A stretch of 64,000 nucleotides of DNA, taken from Winogradskyella undariae. Its GTDB lineage: Bacteria > Bacteroidota > Bacteroidia > Flavobacteriales > Flavobacteriaceae. The stretch spans positions 62,001 through 126,000 of the forward strand of contig NZ_JABTEL010000003.1 in assembly GCF_013285155.1 (NCBI RefSeq), in the 5' to 3' direction. Each line of letters starts with the position of its first letter. Position 1 is the first letter of the stretch. Of the stretch, positions 57,581 to 64,000 are shown one piece after another. The notes beneath the pieces are model-generated. The model was not told where the DNA came from and searched no databases. It saw only the letters and a list, made by a program, of their open reading frames with translations. A program made the position numbers and the translations under genes.

Positions 57581-58096
57581 ATGGAAGAATTTAAAGAAAT
57601 AGAAAACTCAAGATATGTATTGGATAGGTTTGACCATTACATTGAGGGCGCAAATAGTAAAGGGAACTTTTTATTAGCTTTTAGCGCTTTTATATTCGGT
57701 TTTATCATTACAAGTTTTAAAACAATAGTTGAATTTGATAATTCAGAGGATAAAAGCTGGACAATAGGTTTGCTAATTATCATTTTAATTATTGGTTTAG
57801 TAAGCATTGCATTTACAATTGCGGCAGTATTTCCGTTTTTAAAAACAAACAATTCAAGTAGTAAAAAATACCATTCTCTAGTGTTTTTCAATTCCATAGC
57901 AGATATGGATGAAGAGGTCTTTTTAAAACAGTATAAACAACAAAAAAATAAAAAGATTTGTAAAGATATGGCAAAACAAATTTTTGCCATATCTAAAGGT
58001 CTTAAAATAAAATATTTCAGAATTAGTTGGGCAATTAGGTTGGTTTTTGTGCAGTTAATCCTATTGTTATCAATTATAATAATCAAAGTAGTATGA
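57581..58096 (+). CDS. Pycsar-type membrane effector (PycTM-like, three transmembrane helices)
   Basis: The 171-residue protein has a short N-terminal helix (ENSRYVLDRFDHYIEGANSK), transmembrane helices at about 29-48 and 60-87, a cytosolic linker with FFNSIADMDEEVFLKQY and DMAKQIFAISKGLKIKYFRI, and a third helix at about 150-169. This is the pattern of the Pycsar effector family (PycTM, formerly DUF5706), which disrupts the inner membrane when a cyclic pyrimidine nucleotide binds. It ends in an ATGA overlap with the cyclase gene, the strongest context evidence. In the Pycsar loci I recall best the cyclase comes first; here the effector does. Confidence 0.82.
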   Translation: MEEFKEIENSRYVLDRFDHYIEGANSKGNFLLAFSAFIFGFIITSFKTIVEFDNSEDKSWTIGLLIIILIIGLVSIAFTIAAVFPFLKTNNSSSKKYHSLVFFNSIADMDEEVFLKQYKQQKNKKICKDMAKQIFAISKGLKIKYFRISWAIRLVFVQLILLLSIIIIKVV

Positions 58097-59430
58097 GCTT
58101 ATTTAAAAATTATAAATCCGGTTTAGAAAGTGTTTTAAGTAGATCTGGTCAAACACTTCAAAAAGGTTGGAGTTCGCCTTATGTATTATTAAATGAAAGC
58201 ACAAAAACGTTCTCATCAGTACCAACTAACATAGAGCCAAATTCTAAAACTATTTTGGAGTTCGATTCTAATCAGTTGCAAAAGTACTTTGGACCAAATA
58301 AATATTCATTTGATAATGTTACTATCGGCAATCATCCAGATTTTGAATATTTGGCTGAAAATCAAATGCTAAAACATCATTGCGTTTCAATGTTTATTGA
58401 TATAAAAGGTTCTACAAGATTAGCTTTAAAATATTCGTTAGAAGAAGTGAGATTAATCAAAGATACCTTATTAACACTTTGTATAAATGTTGTAAGTCAT
58501 TTTGGTGGTCATGTACATCGTTTACAGGGTGACGCTGCTTTTGTCCAATTTGTTAGAAAAGATTCAAATTCTAACGATAGTATTATTAATGCATTAAATG
58601 CAGCAAGCGTTTTGTGTCAGGCAGTGTCCGAGGATTTATCTTCTGCTTTTGTTAGCTATGGCTTAGACCCAATTAAAATTAGAGTAGGTATTGATTATGG
58701 CTCAGATGAAGAAGTAATGTGGTCACACTATGGCATTACTAACTGTAATGAATTAACAACAACAAGTCTTCATACTGATTTAGCTGCGAAACTTCAGCAC
58801 AAAGCTTCTGTAAATTCCATTAGAATTGGTAAAAATTTAGTGGATGCAATTGAAATGAAAGAAGAGTATATTTCTACGCCAAGAGTTAAAAAAAATGGGG
58901 AGTATGTAGATGACCGTTATATTATTCAATCACCAGTTTTCAATTATCGCCAATTCGATTTTGACTGGAAAAAGTATTTAAATAGTTTTTCATTTTATAA
59001 ACAAAATGGCAGTGGTAAACTGGAAATATTCGATAATCCATTCACATTAATGACAACAGTTTATAAACCAGACCAAGAGTATAATAGTTCACAATATTTT
59101 GAAAATAATTATGCGATTCTTAAAGGTAGGCTGATCAAGTATCAATTAATGTTTAATAATTCCCCATATCACAGAAAGCATTATGAAACAATTACTTGGG
59201 AAGCATATAATTATGGGTCTGAAGCAAAAAAGGCAAAAGACGAAAATCATGATTTTGAGAAAAAATTTGTAAATAAAAGTCATTGTATTGCACATGCTGG
59301 CTATCATGGTAATCATTACTTAAAATGTTCTATTAAACGAGAACATTCAGATAACATTATATTGAAATTCCCAGTATATGTTGATGATAAATTGGATAGC
59401 GAAATAGATATAAATAGTTTGTTGAATTAA
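58093..59430 (+). CDS. Pycsar-type class III nucleotidyl cyclase with AGS-C sensor domain
   Basis: The 445-residue protein has a class III cyclase catalytic domain (about 95-250). The two metal Asp are D103 in MFIDIKGSTRL and D147 in HRLQGDAAFVQF. The segment where adenylate cyclases have the transition-state Asn and Arg reads HTDLAAKLQ, so Asp and Lys appear instead. The C-terminal 340-432 region (NYGSEAK, then HAGYHGNHYLKC) fits the AGS-C sensor domain found behind cyclases and SMODS nucleotidyltransferases in defence loci. I infer a pyrimidine cyclase making cCMP or cUMP after phage infection to open the neighbouring effector. Which nucleotide is made cannot be read. Confidence 0.86.
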   Translation: MSLFKNYKSGLESVLSRSGQTLQKGWSSPYVLLNESTKTFSSVPTNIEPNSKTILEFDSNQLQKYFGPNKYSFDNVTIGNHPDFEYLAENQMLKHHCVSMFIDIKGSTRLALKYSLEEVRLIKDTLLTLCINVVSHFGGHVHRLQGDAAFVQFVRKDSNSNDSIINALNAASVLCQAVSEDLSSAFVSYGLDPIKIRVGIDYGSDEEVMWSHYGITNCNELTTTSLHTDLAAKLQHKASVNSIRIGKNLVDAIEMKEEYISTPRVKKNGEYVDDRYIIQSPVFNYRQFDFDWKKYLNSFSFYKQNGSGKLEIFDNPFTLMTTVYKPDQEYNSSQYFENNYAILKGRLIKYQLMFNNSPYHRKHYETITWEAYNYGSEAKKAKDENHDFEKKFVNKSHCIAHAGYHGNHYLKCSIKREHSDNIILKFPVYVDDKLDSEIDINSLLN

Positions 59431-59447
59431 AAATTTAGAAAAATTTT

Positions 59448-59738
59448 ATGGAAAAAGAATTTAATATTATAAAAAATTTAACTGGGCCACAACGTTTAGA
59501 GTTTAATAGTGATATGCAACAGCTTTTTTTACAATGCCACAAGACTTTAAAAGGAAGGATGGATAAACTAAAAGATGTTGTGGTAAATCTAAATTTAAAA
59601 AATGAGGTGTACCTAAAAGTTCTTTGCGAATACGATAATTTATCGTCAAATAAAGTTAAAATCACAGAACTGTATAAGTATAAGAGTGAAAAAGAATACA
59701 ACCAAGCGCTTGCTATTGAAAGAGCAAACTTAAATTAA
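59448..59738 (+). CDS. unknown small protein in the defence module
   Basis: A 96-residue, Lys- and Glu-rich, mostly helical protein (LTGPQRLEFNSDMQQLFLQC near the start, SEKEYNQALAIERANLN at the end). No signal, membrane segment or known motif. It begins 17 bases after the cyclase stop and 7 bases precede the DUF2188 gene, so it is in the same transcript. Function unknown. Confidence 0.55.
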   Translation: MEKEFNIIKNLTGPQRLEFNSDMQQLFLQCHKTLKGRMDKLKDVVVNLNLKNEVYLKVLCEYDNLSSNKVKITELYKYKSEKEYNQALAIERANLN

Positions 59739-59745
59739 AATAGAT

Positions 59746-59979
59746 ATGCCAAGAAAAGAAAGACACGTAGTTGCTAACCCTGATGGTGGTTGGGACTCAA
59801 AAAGAGAAAAAGCAGAAAGAGCTTCAAAACATTTTGAAACAAAAAAAGAAGCAATGGATTGGAGCAGACAAAAAAGTAGGTCTGAAGGTTCAGAATTAAT
59901 ACCTCATAAACGTAATGGGAGAATACAAAACCCAGACAGTCATGGTAATGACCCTAATCCACCTAAAGATAAAAACTAA
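59746..59979 (+). CDS. DUF2188 family small protein
   Basis: The 77-residue basic protein reads HVVANPDGGWDSKREKAERA at residues 7-26, then KEAMDWSRQKSRSEGSELIPHKRNGRI and DSHGNDPNPPK, which together define DUF2188. Members are often found near phage and mobile elements, with no known activity; a nucleic-acid contact is possible from charge. It overlaps the next gene by one base (TAATG). Confidence 0.85.
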   Translation: MPRKERHVVANPDGGWDSKREKAERASKHFETKKEAMDWSRQKSRSEGSELIPHKRNGRIQNPDSHGNDPNPPKDKN

Positions 59980-60335
59980 TGAATATTTCGTTAGAACAGT
60001 TATATGGTATTTGGAGGCACGAACACAATGGTGTAATTACAGATTTTAATGTTAGGGTTTATGATGAACAGCATCATACAGGCATTTCTATGTTTACAGT
60101 TTATAGATGGACAGACGATGGTTCAGAAATTATTTATGAGTGGCATGGTGTTCCGGAAATAATAAATTATCCAGACTTGATTTCAGATATTAGTTTACAT
60201 CATTTAATATCGACTGAAGAAAATCTAACATATCAAAACCTGAAAATCTGGCATTTCACCAATAACCTAATGATATTAGAATTTGGTGATGGCTCAAGAG
60301 TAGAATTTCAAAAATTAGGAGCCGATGCAGGATAA
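59979..60335 (+). CDS. unknown protein, 118 residues
   Basis: A soluble protein of 118 residues with alternating strands (ITDFNVRVYDEQHHTG, MFTVYRWTDDGSEIIYEW, LMILEFGDGSRVEFQKL), perhaps a small lipocalin-like barrel starting LYGIWRHEHNG. No catalytic motif. It overlaps DUF2188 by one base and the next gene by 11, so all are one unit. Confidence 0.5.
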   Translation: MNISLEQLYGIWRHEHNGVITDFNVRVYDEQHHTGISMFTVYRWTDDGSEIIYEWHGVPEIINYPDLISDISLHHLISTEENLTYQNLKIWHFTNNLMILEFGDGSRVEFQKLGADAG

Positions 60336-60996
60336 AATCATCATATTAAAAAATACTAAAATTGGGATTGTTAAAGATACCATTATGTCTGTGCAAGATA
60401 CATTGAGGTTAGACTTAAAGCAGGAGTTTTTATTACCAGATAGCGCGACTATAAAGACAATTGCAGAGCCTCTTACTGGAATTGAGTATTGGGGTTTATG
60501 GATAGCTGCAATTGGTGGTCTAGTTGGTATTATTGCGGCGATAAAAGCGTTTAAAGATTTATTCAAAAGAGATGAATCTCAACAACTACAGATTCAAGGT
60601 CAACAAGATCAAATTAATGAACTTGTTAAGCTTAATAAACTTTTTGAAAAACGAGTAAGAATGACTGTAAAGCCACATTTATGGTCTAATGGTAGTGGTT
60701 ATAACGGGACAGATTATACAATTCATATCAAGCTAGATAATCGCGGAGAGATGGCATTCTATAGTGGTTTTGAAACTTTAGAGGGAGAAGGGGATTTTAC
60801 TTTTGAAGAATGGGATCAAGATATTCCCATAAAAAAAGACGGATATATACAATTAAGTGGTAATACTTCAGGTCATCCTAATCAAACTTATTTTAAAATA
60901 AAGGTTTTTTATTACGATAAAGAGGATTATAAATATGAAACAATTATAGAATGGAACAATGCTAGAGTACGATTTTTAGAAACTAATGAATTATGA
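60325..60996 (+). CDS. unknown membrane-anchored protein with C-terminal beta domain
   Basis: The 223-residue protein has one transmembrane helix (YWGLWIAAIGGLVGIIAAIK, about 54-73), a coiled-coil stretch (QLQIQGQQDQINELVKLNKL) and a C-terminal beta-rich domain of about 120 residues. It has no motif I can name. The stop TGA overlaps the ATG of a decayed hsdR copy (ATGA), so it once coupled to hsdR. A sensor or effector role is possible by position only. Confidence 0.5.
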   Translation: MQDKIIILKNTKIGIVKDTIMSVQDTLRLDLKQEFLLPDSATIKTIAEPLTGIEYWGLWIAAIGGLVGIIAAIKAFKDLFKRDESQQLQIQGQQDQINELVKLNKLFEKRVRMTVKPHLWSNGSGYNGTDYTIHIKLDNRGEMAFYSGFETLEGEGDFTFEEWDQDIPIKKDGYIQLSGNTSGHPNQTYFKIKVFYYDKEDYKYETIIEWNNARVRFLETNEL

Positions 60997-61130
60997 AAGT
61001 AAACTATAGCGAATACGACGATTAGCAATAACCAGCTTTAGAACTACTAAAAAAAATCAGTTGACAATATTTGTCCTTCAACAACGCTTTTGAAGCACGT
61101 AGTGAAATGAACACTTATGTGATTCTTGAT
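60993..61130 (+). pseudogene. decayed copy of the hsdR 5' end
   Basis: Translating from ATG 60993 gives 46 codons that align without gaps to the start of intact HsdR, 29 of 46 identical. Three sense codons have become stops (S11, K13 and W24 of HsdR). After codon 46 the similarity ends. It marks an old junction where hsdR once began. Confidence 0.88.
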
Positions 61131-61170
61131 TTAAATAATATAACAGATGTTTTAAAAGGTGCTTAAAAAA

Positions 61171-61211
61171 GTTCCCCAAAAAGTAATAAAGTTTCCCCAT
61201 AAACTAATAAG
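61171..61211 (+). repeat. TTCCCC motif pair, 21-bp spacing
   Basis: GTTCCCCAAAAAGTAATAAA and GTTTCCCCATAAACTAATAA lie head to tail after the hsdR scar. They resemble a second cluster before hsdR. Confidence 0.6.
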
Positions 61212-61321
61212 GGAGTTAATACTATAAATAATGTTTCAATGAATGCTATTATGAATTTGTATCGTTTTATAAGGGTTTTAGGAGGTTTTGTAATGAAAAC
61301 GAAAAATATGTACACAGATTT

Positions 61322-61380
61322 CTATTCCCTAAAAAATAAAATAGTTCCCCAAAAACATATATAATTCCCAAAAGCAAAAA
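61322..61380 (+). repeat. three TTCCC motifs, exact 20-bp spacing, upstream of hsdR
   Basis: TTCCC at 61325, 61345 and 61365, each followed by an A-rich run and separated by exactly 20 bases, two helical turns. The array ends about 20 bases before ATG 61398, a good place for a regulator binding site. Confidence 0.6.
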
Positions 61381-61397
61381 ATAATTAGTTTAAAATT

Positions 61398-64000
61398 ATG
61401 ACAGTAAACTACACAGAATACAACGATTCGCAAAAACCAGCTTTAGCATTGCTTCAAAAAATGGGTTGGCAATACGTATCACCTGAGGATGCTTTTAAAG
61501 CGCGAAGTGAGATGTTCACGAATGTCATACTAGATGATATTTTAGCCAAACAGCTGTCAAAGATTAATGAGTTTGAATATAAAGGAGAATCCTATAAATT
61601 CTCAACAGGAAGTATTCAGGGCGCTATTAATGCGCTTAAAAATGTGCCTAATGAGGGTTTAGTGCAAACCAACGAGCGCGTCTATGATTTGATAACGCTT
61701 GGTAAAAGTTTTAATGAAACCGTACAAGGAGATCGTAAAGCATACACCATAAAATACATAGATTGGCAAAATCCAGAAAATAATGTATTCCACGTAACCG
61801 AAGAGTTTGAAGTAGAGGGTGGTAAAGGAAAACGGCGTCCAGATATTGTGCTTTTTGTAAACGGAATTCCATTTGTAGTTATAGAAAACAAACGTCGTGA
61901 TAAAAATGATTCCATAGATGAAGCTATCTCTCAAAACATACGCAACCAAAAAGAAAAAGAAGGCATACCTAGACTGTTCCATTATGCACAATTATTATTA
62001 GCGGTACATCCAAACGAAGTAAAATATGGTGCAACGGGAACACCTGCAAAGTTTTGGTCAATTTGGAAAGAAGATGTAGAAAAAGAAGTCTCTAAACTTT
62101 TAAAAAAGAAAACAAATACTACACAAGCTGAAGATCGCTTAGTAACTGAACAAGACAAAGGCATATTTGCTTTATGTGGTACAAAACGTCTTTTAGATTT
62201 AACATATAAGTACATTGTATTTGATGGTCCAGATAAAAAAATATGTCGTTATCAGCAGTACTTCGCGGTACAAGAAACCATACAACGTGTAAAAACTAAA
62301 AACAAGGAAGGAAACCGTCAAGGTGGTGTGATATGGCACACGACAGGAAGTGGTAAATCTTTAACAATGGTAATGTTATCTAAAGCATTAGCGCTAGATA
62401 CATCTATAGAATCGCCAAGAGTTATTATAGTAACAGATAGGATAAGTTTGGATAAACAAATCTTTAAAACGTTTGTCAACTGTGGTAAACACGTTAAAAA
62501 AGCAAGAAGTGGTAATGACTTAGTAGAGCTTTTACAAGATAAAGGCAATGAAATCATTACTACCATCATTGATAAATTTGAAATTGCTACTAAAAGAGCT
62601 TCGTTCAAAGACGAGTCTCAAAATATTTTTGTCTTGGTAGATGAAAGTCATCGTAGTCAATACGGTTCGGCTCACGCTAATATGAAACGCATTGTTCCTA
62701 ATGCGTCATATATAGGTTTTACTGGAACACCTTTGATGAAATCTCAAAAGAGTACGTCTAAGAAATTTGGTGGATTTATTCACAAATACACCATAGACCA
62801 GGCTGTAAAAGATGGTGCTGTATTACCATTATTATATGAAGGAAGATCTGCAAAATTGACCATTAATAAAAAGCAAATCGATAAAGGTTTTGAGCGCTTA
62901 GCAGCATCTTTAAATGAAGAAGCTAGAAAAGATTTAAAAAAGAAGTTTGCTACCATTGCTAAAATATATGAGTCCGACAATGTCATTGAAGAAATTGCAT
63001 ATGATATTTCAAAGCATTTTAGTGAAAACTGGAAAGGAACAGGTTTTAAAGCACAACTTGCAGTTCCTAAAATTGATACCGCTATTAAATATCAAAAATA
63101 TTTTGAAGCACAGACAGATCCAGATCTTAAAATAAACACGAGAGTGGTTTTTACACCACCAGATGGTAGACAAAATAATGATGATGTTTGGTCTGAAACA
63201 ACAAGTGAATCACAAAAGTATTGGAAGCAAATTCTAGAACGATATAACGATCAAGAGGCTTATGAAACAAATGTCATTGACCGTTTCAAAGAAAATAGTA
63301 ATGAGGTTGAATTGATAATTGTGGTAAGTAAATTACTGACCGGTTTTGATGCACCTAGAAATACAGTATTATACTTAGCAAAACCACTTAAAGGTCATAA
63401 TTTATTACAAGCAATTGCACGTGTAAATAGATTATTCGAAGGAAAAGAATATGGTCACATTATAGATTATGTAGGTGTTTTAGGAAAGCTAGATGAAGCA
63501 TTAACAGAGTACAGTGCTTTAGAAGATTTTGATGAAGAAGATTTAAAAAATACGGTAGTAGATGTCAAAGATGAAATAAGAAAAGTGCCCATACGTCACG
63601 CTGAGGTCTGGGATATATTTAATGGTATTTATAACAAAAATGACATTGAAGCTTTAGAGAGACATATTGCAGAAAAAGATGTGCGCGATCAATTCTACGA
63701 ACGAGTTTCTGCGTTTGCAAGAATATTACAAACTGCGCTAGCTTCAGATGACTTTTATATGGAGTTTAATACAGAACAAATAGGGTTTTATAAAAGCGAA
63801 TTAAAGAAATTTCAAAGCTTACGTCTATCAGTACAATTCAGGTATGCTGAAAAAGTGTCATACAAAGAATACGAACCAAGAGTTCGTAAACTTTTAGATA
63901 CGTATATAGATGCAGATGAAGTACAGGTACTTACAACAGATGTTAACATATTTGATAAAAATATGGTAGAAGAAGCTTTAGAGACTTATGGTAAAACGCC
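61398..64000 (+). CDS. hsdR: type I restriction endonuclease subunit HsdR, 3' end outside the window
   Basis: Reads open from ATG 61398 to the window end (867 codons seen). The nuclease domain has RRPDIVLF and VVIENKRR (D149, E163 and K165, the PD-ExK centre). The helicase part has Walker A TTGSGKS (315-321), DESH (415-418), GFTGTPL (about 440) and the later VVSKLLTGFDAPRNTVLYLAK and QAIARVNRLF motifs. It translocates DNA and cuts far from the HsdS target. It is split from hsdS by the 3.4-kb defence module but still on the same strand. Confidence 0.96.
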   Translation, partial: MTVNYTEYNDSQKPALALLQKMGWQYVSPEDAFKARSEMFTNVILDDILAKQLSKINEFEYKGESYKFSTGSIQGAINALKNVPNEGLVQTNERVYDLITLGKSFNETVQGDRKAYTIKYIDWQNPENNVFHVTEEFEVEGGKGKRRPDIVLFVNGIPFVVIENKRRDKNDSIDEAISQNIRNQKEKEGIPRLFHYAQLLLAVHPNEVKYGATGTPAKFWSIWKEDVEKEVSKLLKKKTNTTQAEDRLVTEQDKGIFALCGTKRLLDLTYKYIVFDGPDKKICRYQQYFAVQETIQRVKTKNKEGNRQGGVIWHTTGSGKSLTMVMLSKALALDTSIESPRVIIVTDRISLDKQIFKTFVNCGKHVKKARSGNDLVELLQDKGNEIITTIIDKFEIATKRASFKDESQNIFVLVDESHRSQYGSAHANMKRIVPNASYIGFTGTPLMKSQKSTSKKFGGFIHKYTIDQAVKDGAVLPLLYEGRSAKLTINKKQIDKGFERLAASLNEEARKDLKKKFATIAKIYESDNVIEEIAYDISKHFSENWKGTGFKAQLAVPKIDTAIKYQKYFEAQTDPDLKINTRVVFTPPDGRQNNDDVWSETTSESQKYWKQILERYNDQEAYETNVIDRFKENSNEVELIIVVSKLLTGFDAPRNTVLYLAKPLKGHNLLQAIARVNRLFEGKEYGHIIDYVGVLGKLDEALTEYSALEDFDEEDLKNTVVDVKDEIRKVPIRHAEVWDIFNGIYNKNDIEALERHIAEKDVRDQFYERVSAFARILQTALASDDFYMEFNTEQIGFYKSELKKFQSLRLSVQFRYAEKVSYKEYEPRVRKLLDTYIDADEVQVLTTDVNIFDKNMVEEALETYGKT

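Larger units (their letters stand above)
61131..61397 (+). other. non-coding spacer before hsdR
   Basis: Between the hsdR scar and intact hsdR there is no gene. The spacer holds the two TTCCC clusters and AT-rich sequence; I see no tRNA, intrinsic terminator or clear TAnnTTTG promoter in it. Confidence 0.6.

Noticed and set aside
58093..59430. CBASS reading of the cyclase locus
   Set aside because: The enzyme has class III cyclase motifs (two metal Asp in FIDIKGS and QGDAAF), not the GS and DxD motifs of a CD-NTase; AGS-C alone does not make it CBASS.
61171..61380. Short direct repeats with regular spacing, considered as a CRISPR array
   Set aside because: Repeats are only about 12 bases, degenerate, spaced 20-21 bp start to start with no unique 30-bp spacers, and no cas gene is present.
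61659..63135. Open frames opposite or out of frame within hsdR
   Set aside because: The hsdR frame is open throughout and carries all expected nuclease and helicase motifs; the others are shadows.

Overview
The window is a chromosomal segment of an AT-rich member of Bacteroidota, almost certainly Flavobacteriaceae. The evidence is the 287-residue RpoD, the type IX secretion sorting domain with a PorP/SprF partner, the duplicated-domain Nfu protein, the two-Skp bamA cluster, GH3 and DUF6089 family genes, and promoters of the TAnnTTTG type. Roughly the first 52 kb is ordinary core genome; the last 12 kb is an accessory defence island.

Layout of the core. 1-1101: end of a cytochrome-oxidase-assembly cluster (SCO, DUF420, small CxxC membrane protein). 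1262-8314: a six-gene MacB-like efflux operon (ATPase, two FtsX-type permeases, two membrane-fusion proteins, TolC). 8389-11705: tsaB, an MscS channel, a secreted unknown and an Nfu scaffold. 11885-18358: a 1817-residue repeat-rich surface protein secreted by the type IX system, with its PorP/SprF-like partner. 18432-23755: a VWA lipoprotein and SIMPL protein pair, then a LytS/LytTR two-component pair. 23802-31695: DUF2797, GH3, clpX, clpP, tig, a four-helix membrane protein, an alpha/beta hydrolase and pdxJ. 31928-41481: a CBS protein, nadK, a PorG-like protein, uppS, bamA, two skp genes, murI, a gamma-carbonic anhydrase and rpsU. 41701-51779: rpoD, AsmA, a queuosine-precursor transporter, a folK-deoxynucleoside kinase fusion, a methyltransferase, an RNA methyltransferase and mutS.

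The island starts after tRNA-Gly and tRNA-Leu (51872-52076). It holds a small tyrosine phosphatase-like gene and a type I restriction-modification operon: half-size hsdS, hsdM, rhuM, an unknown gene, full-size hsdS, and hsdR running off the window end. Between hsdS and hsdR lies a second defence module that I read as a Pycsar system: a three-helix membrane effector (57581-58096) overlapping by ATGA a class III nucleotidyl cyclase with a C-terminal AGS-C sensor domain (58093-59430). Four small cargo genes follow, one of them DUF2188. The module ends with a decayed second copy of the hsdR 5' end (60993-61130, three nonsense codons) and two clusters of TTCCCC motifs spaced 20-21 bp, just before the intact hsdR at 61398. 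The nesting, the hsdR scar and the uncharacterised cargo are the most interesting parts of the window.

Other points worth attention: a transcription terminator embedded in the tsaB coding sequence, two different 7-bp tandem repeats that write the C-termini of two neighbouring genes, and several non-ATG starts (TTG for mutS and probably bamA, GTG for the LytS-like kinase).
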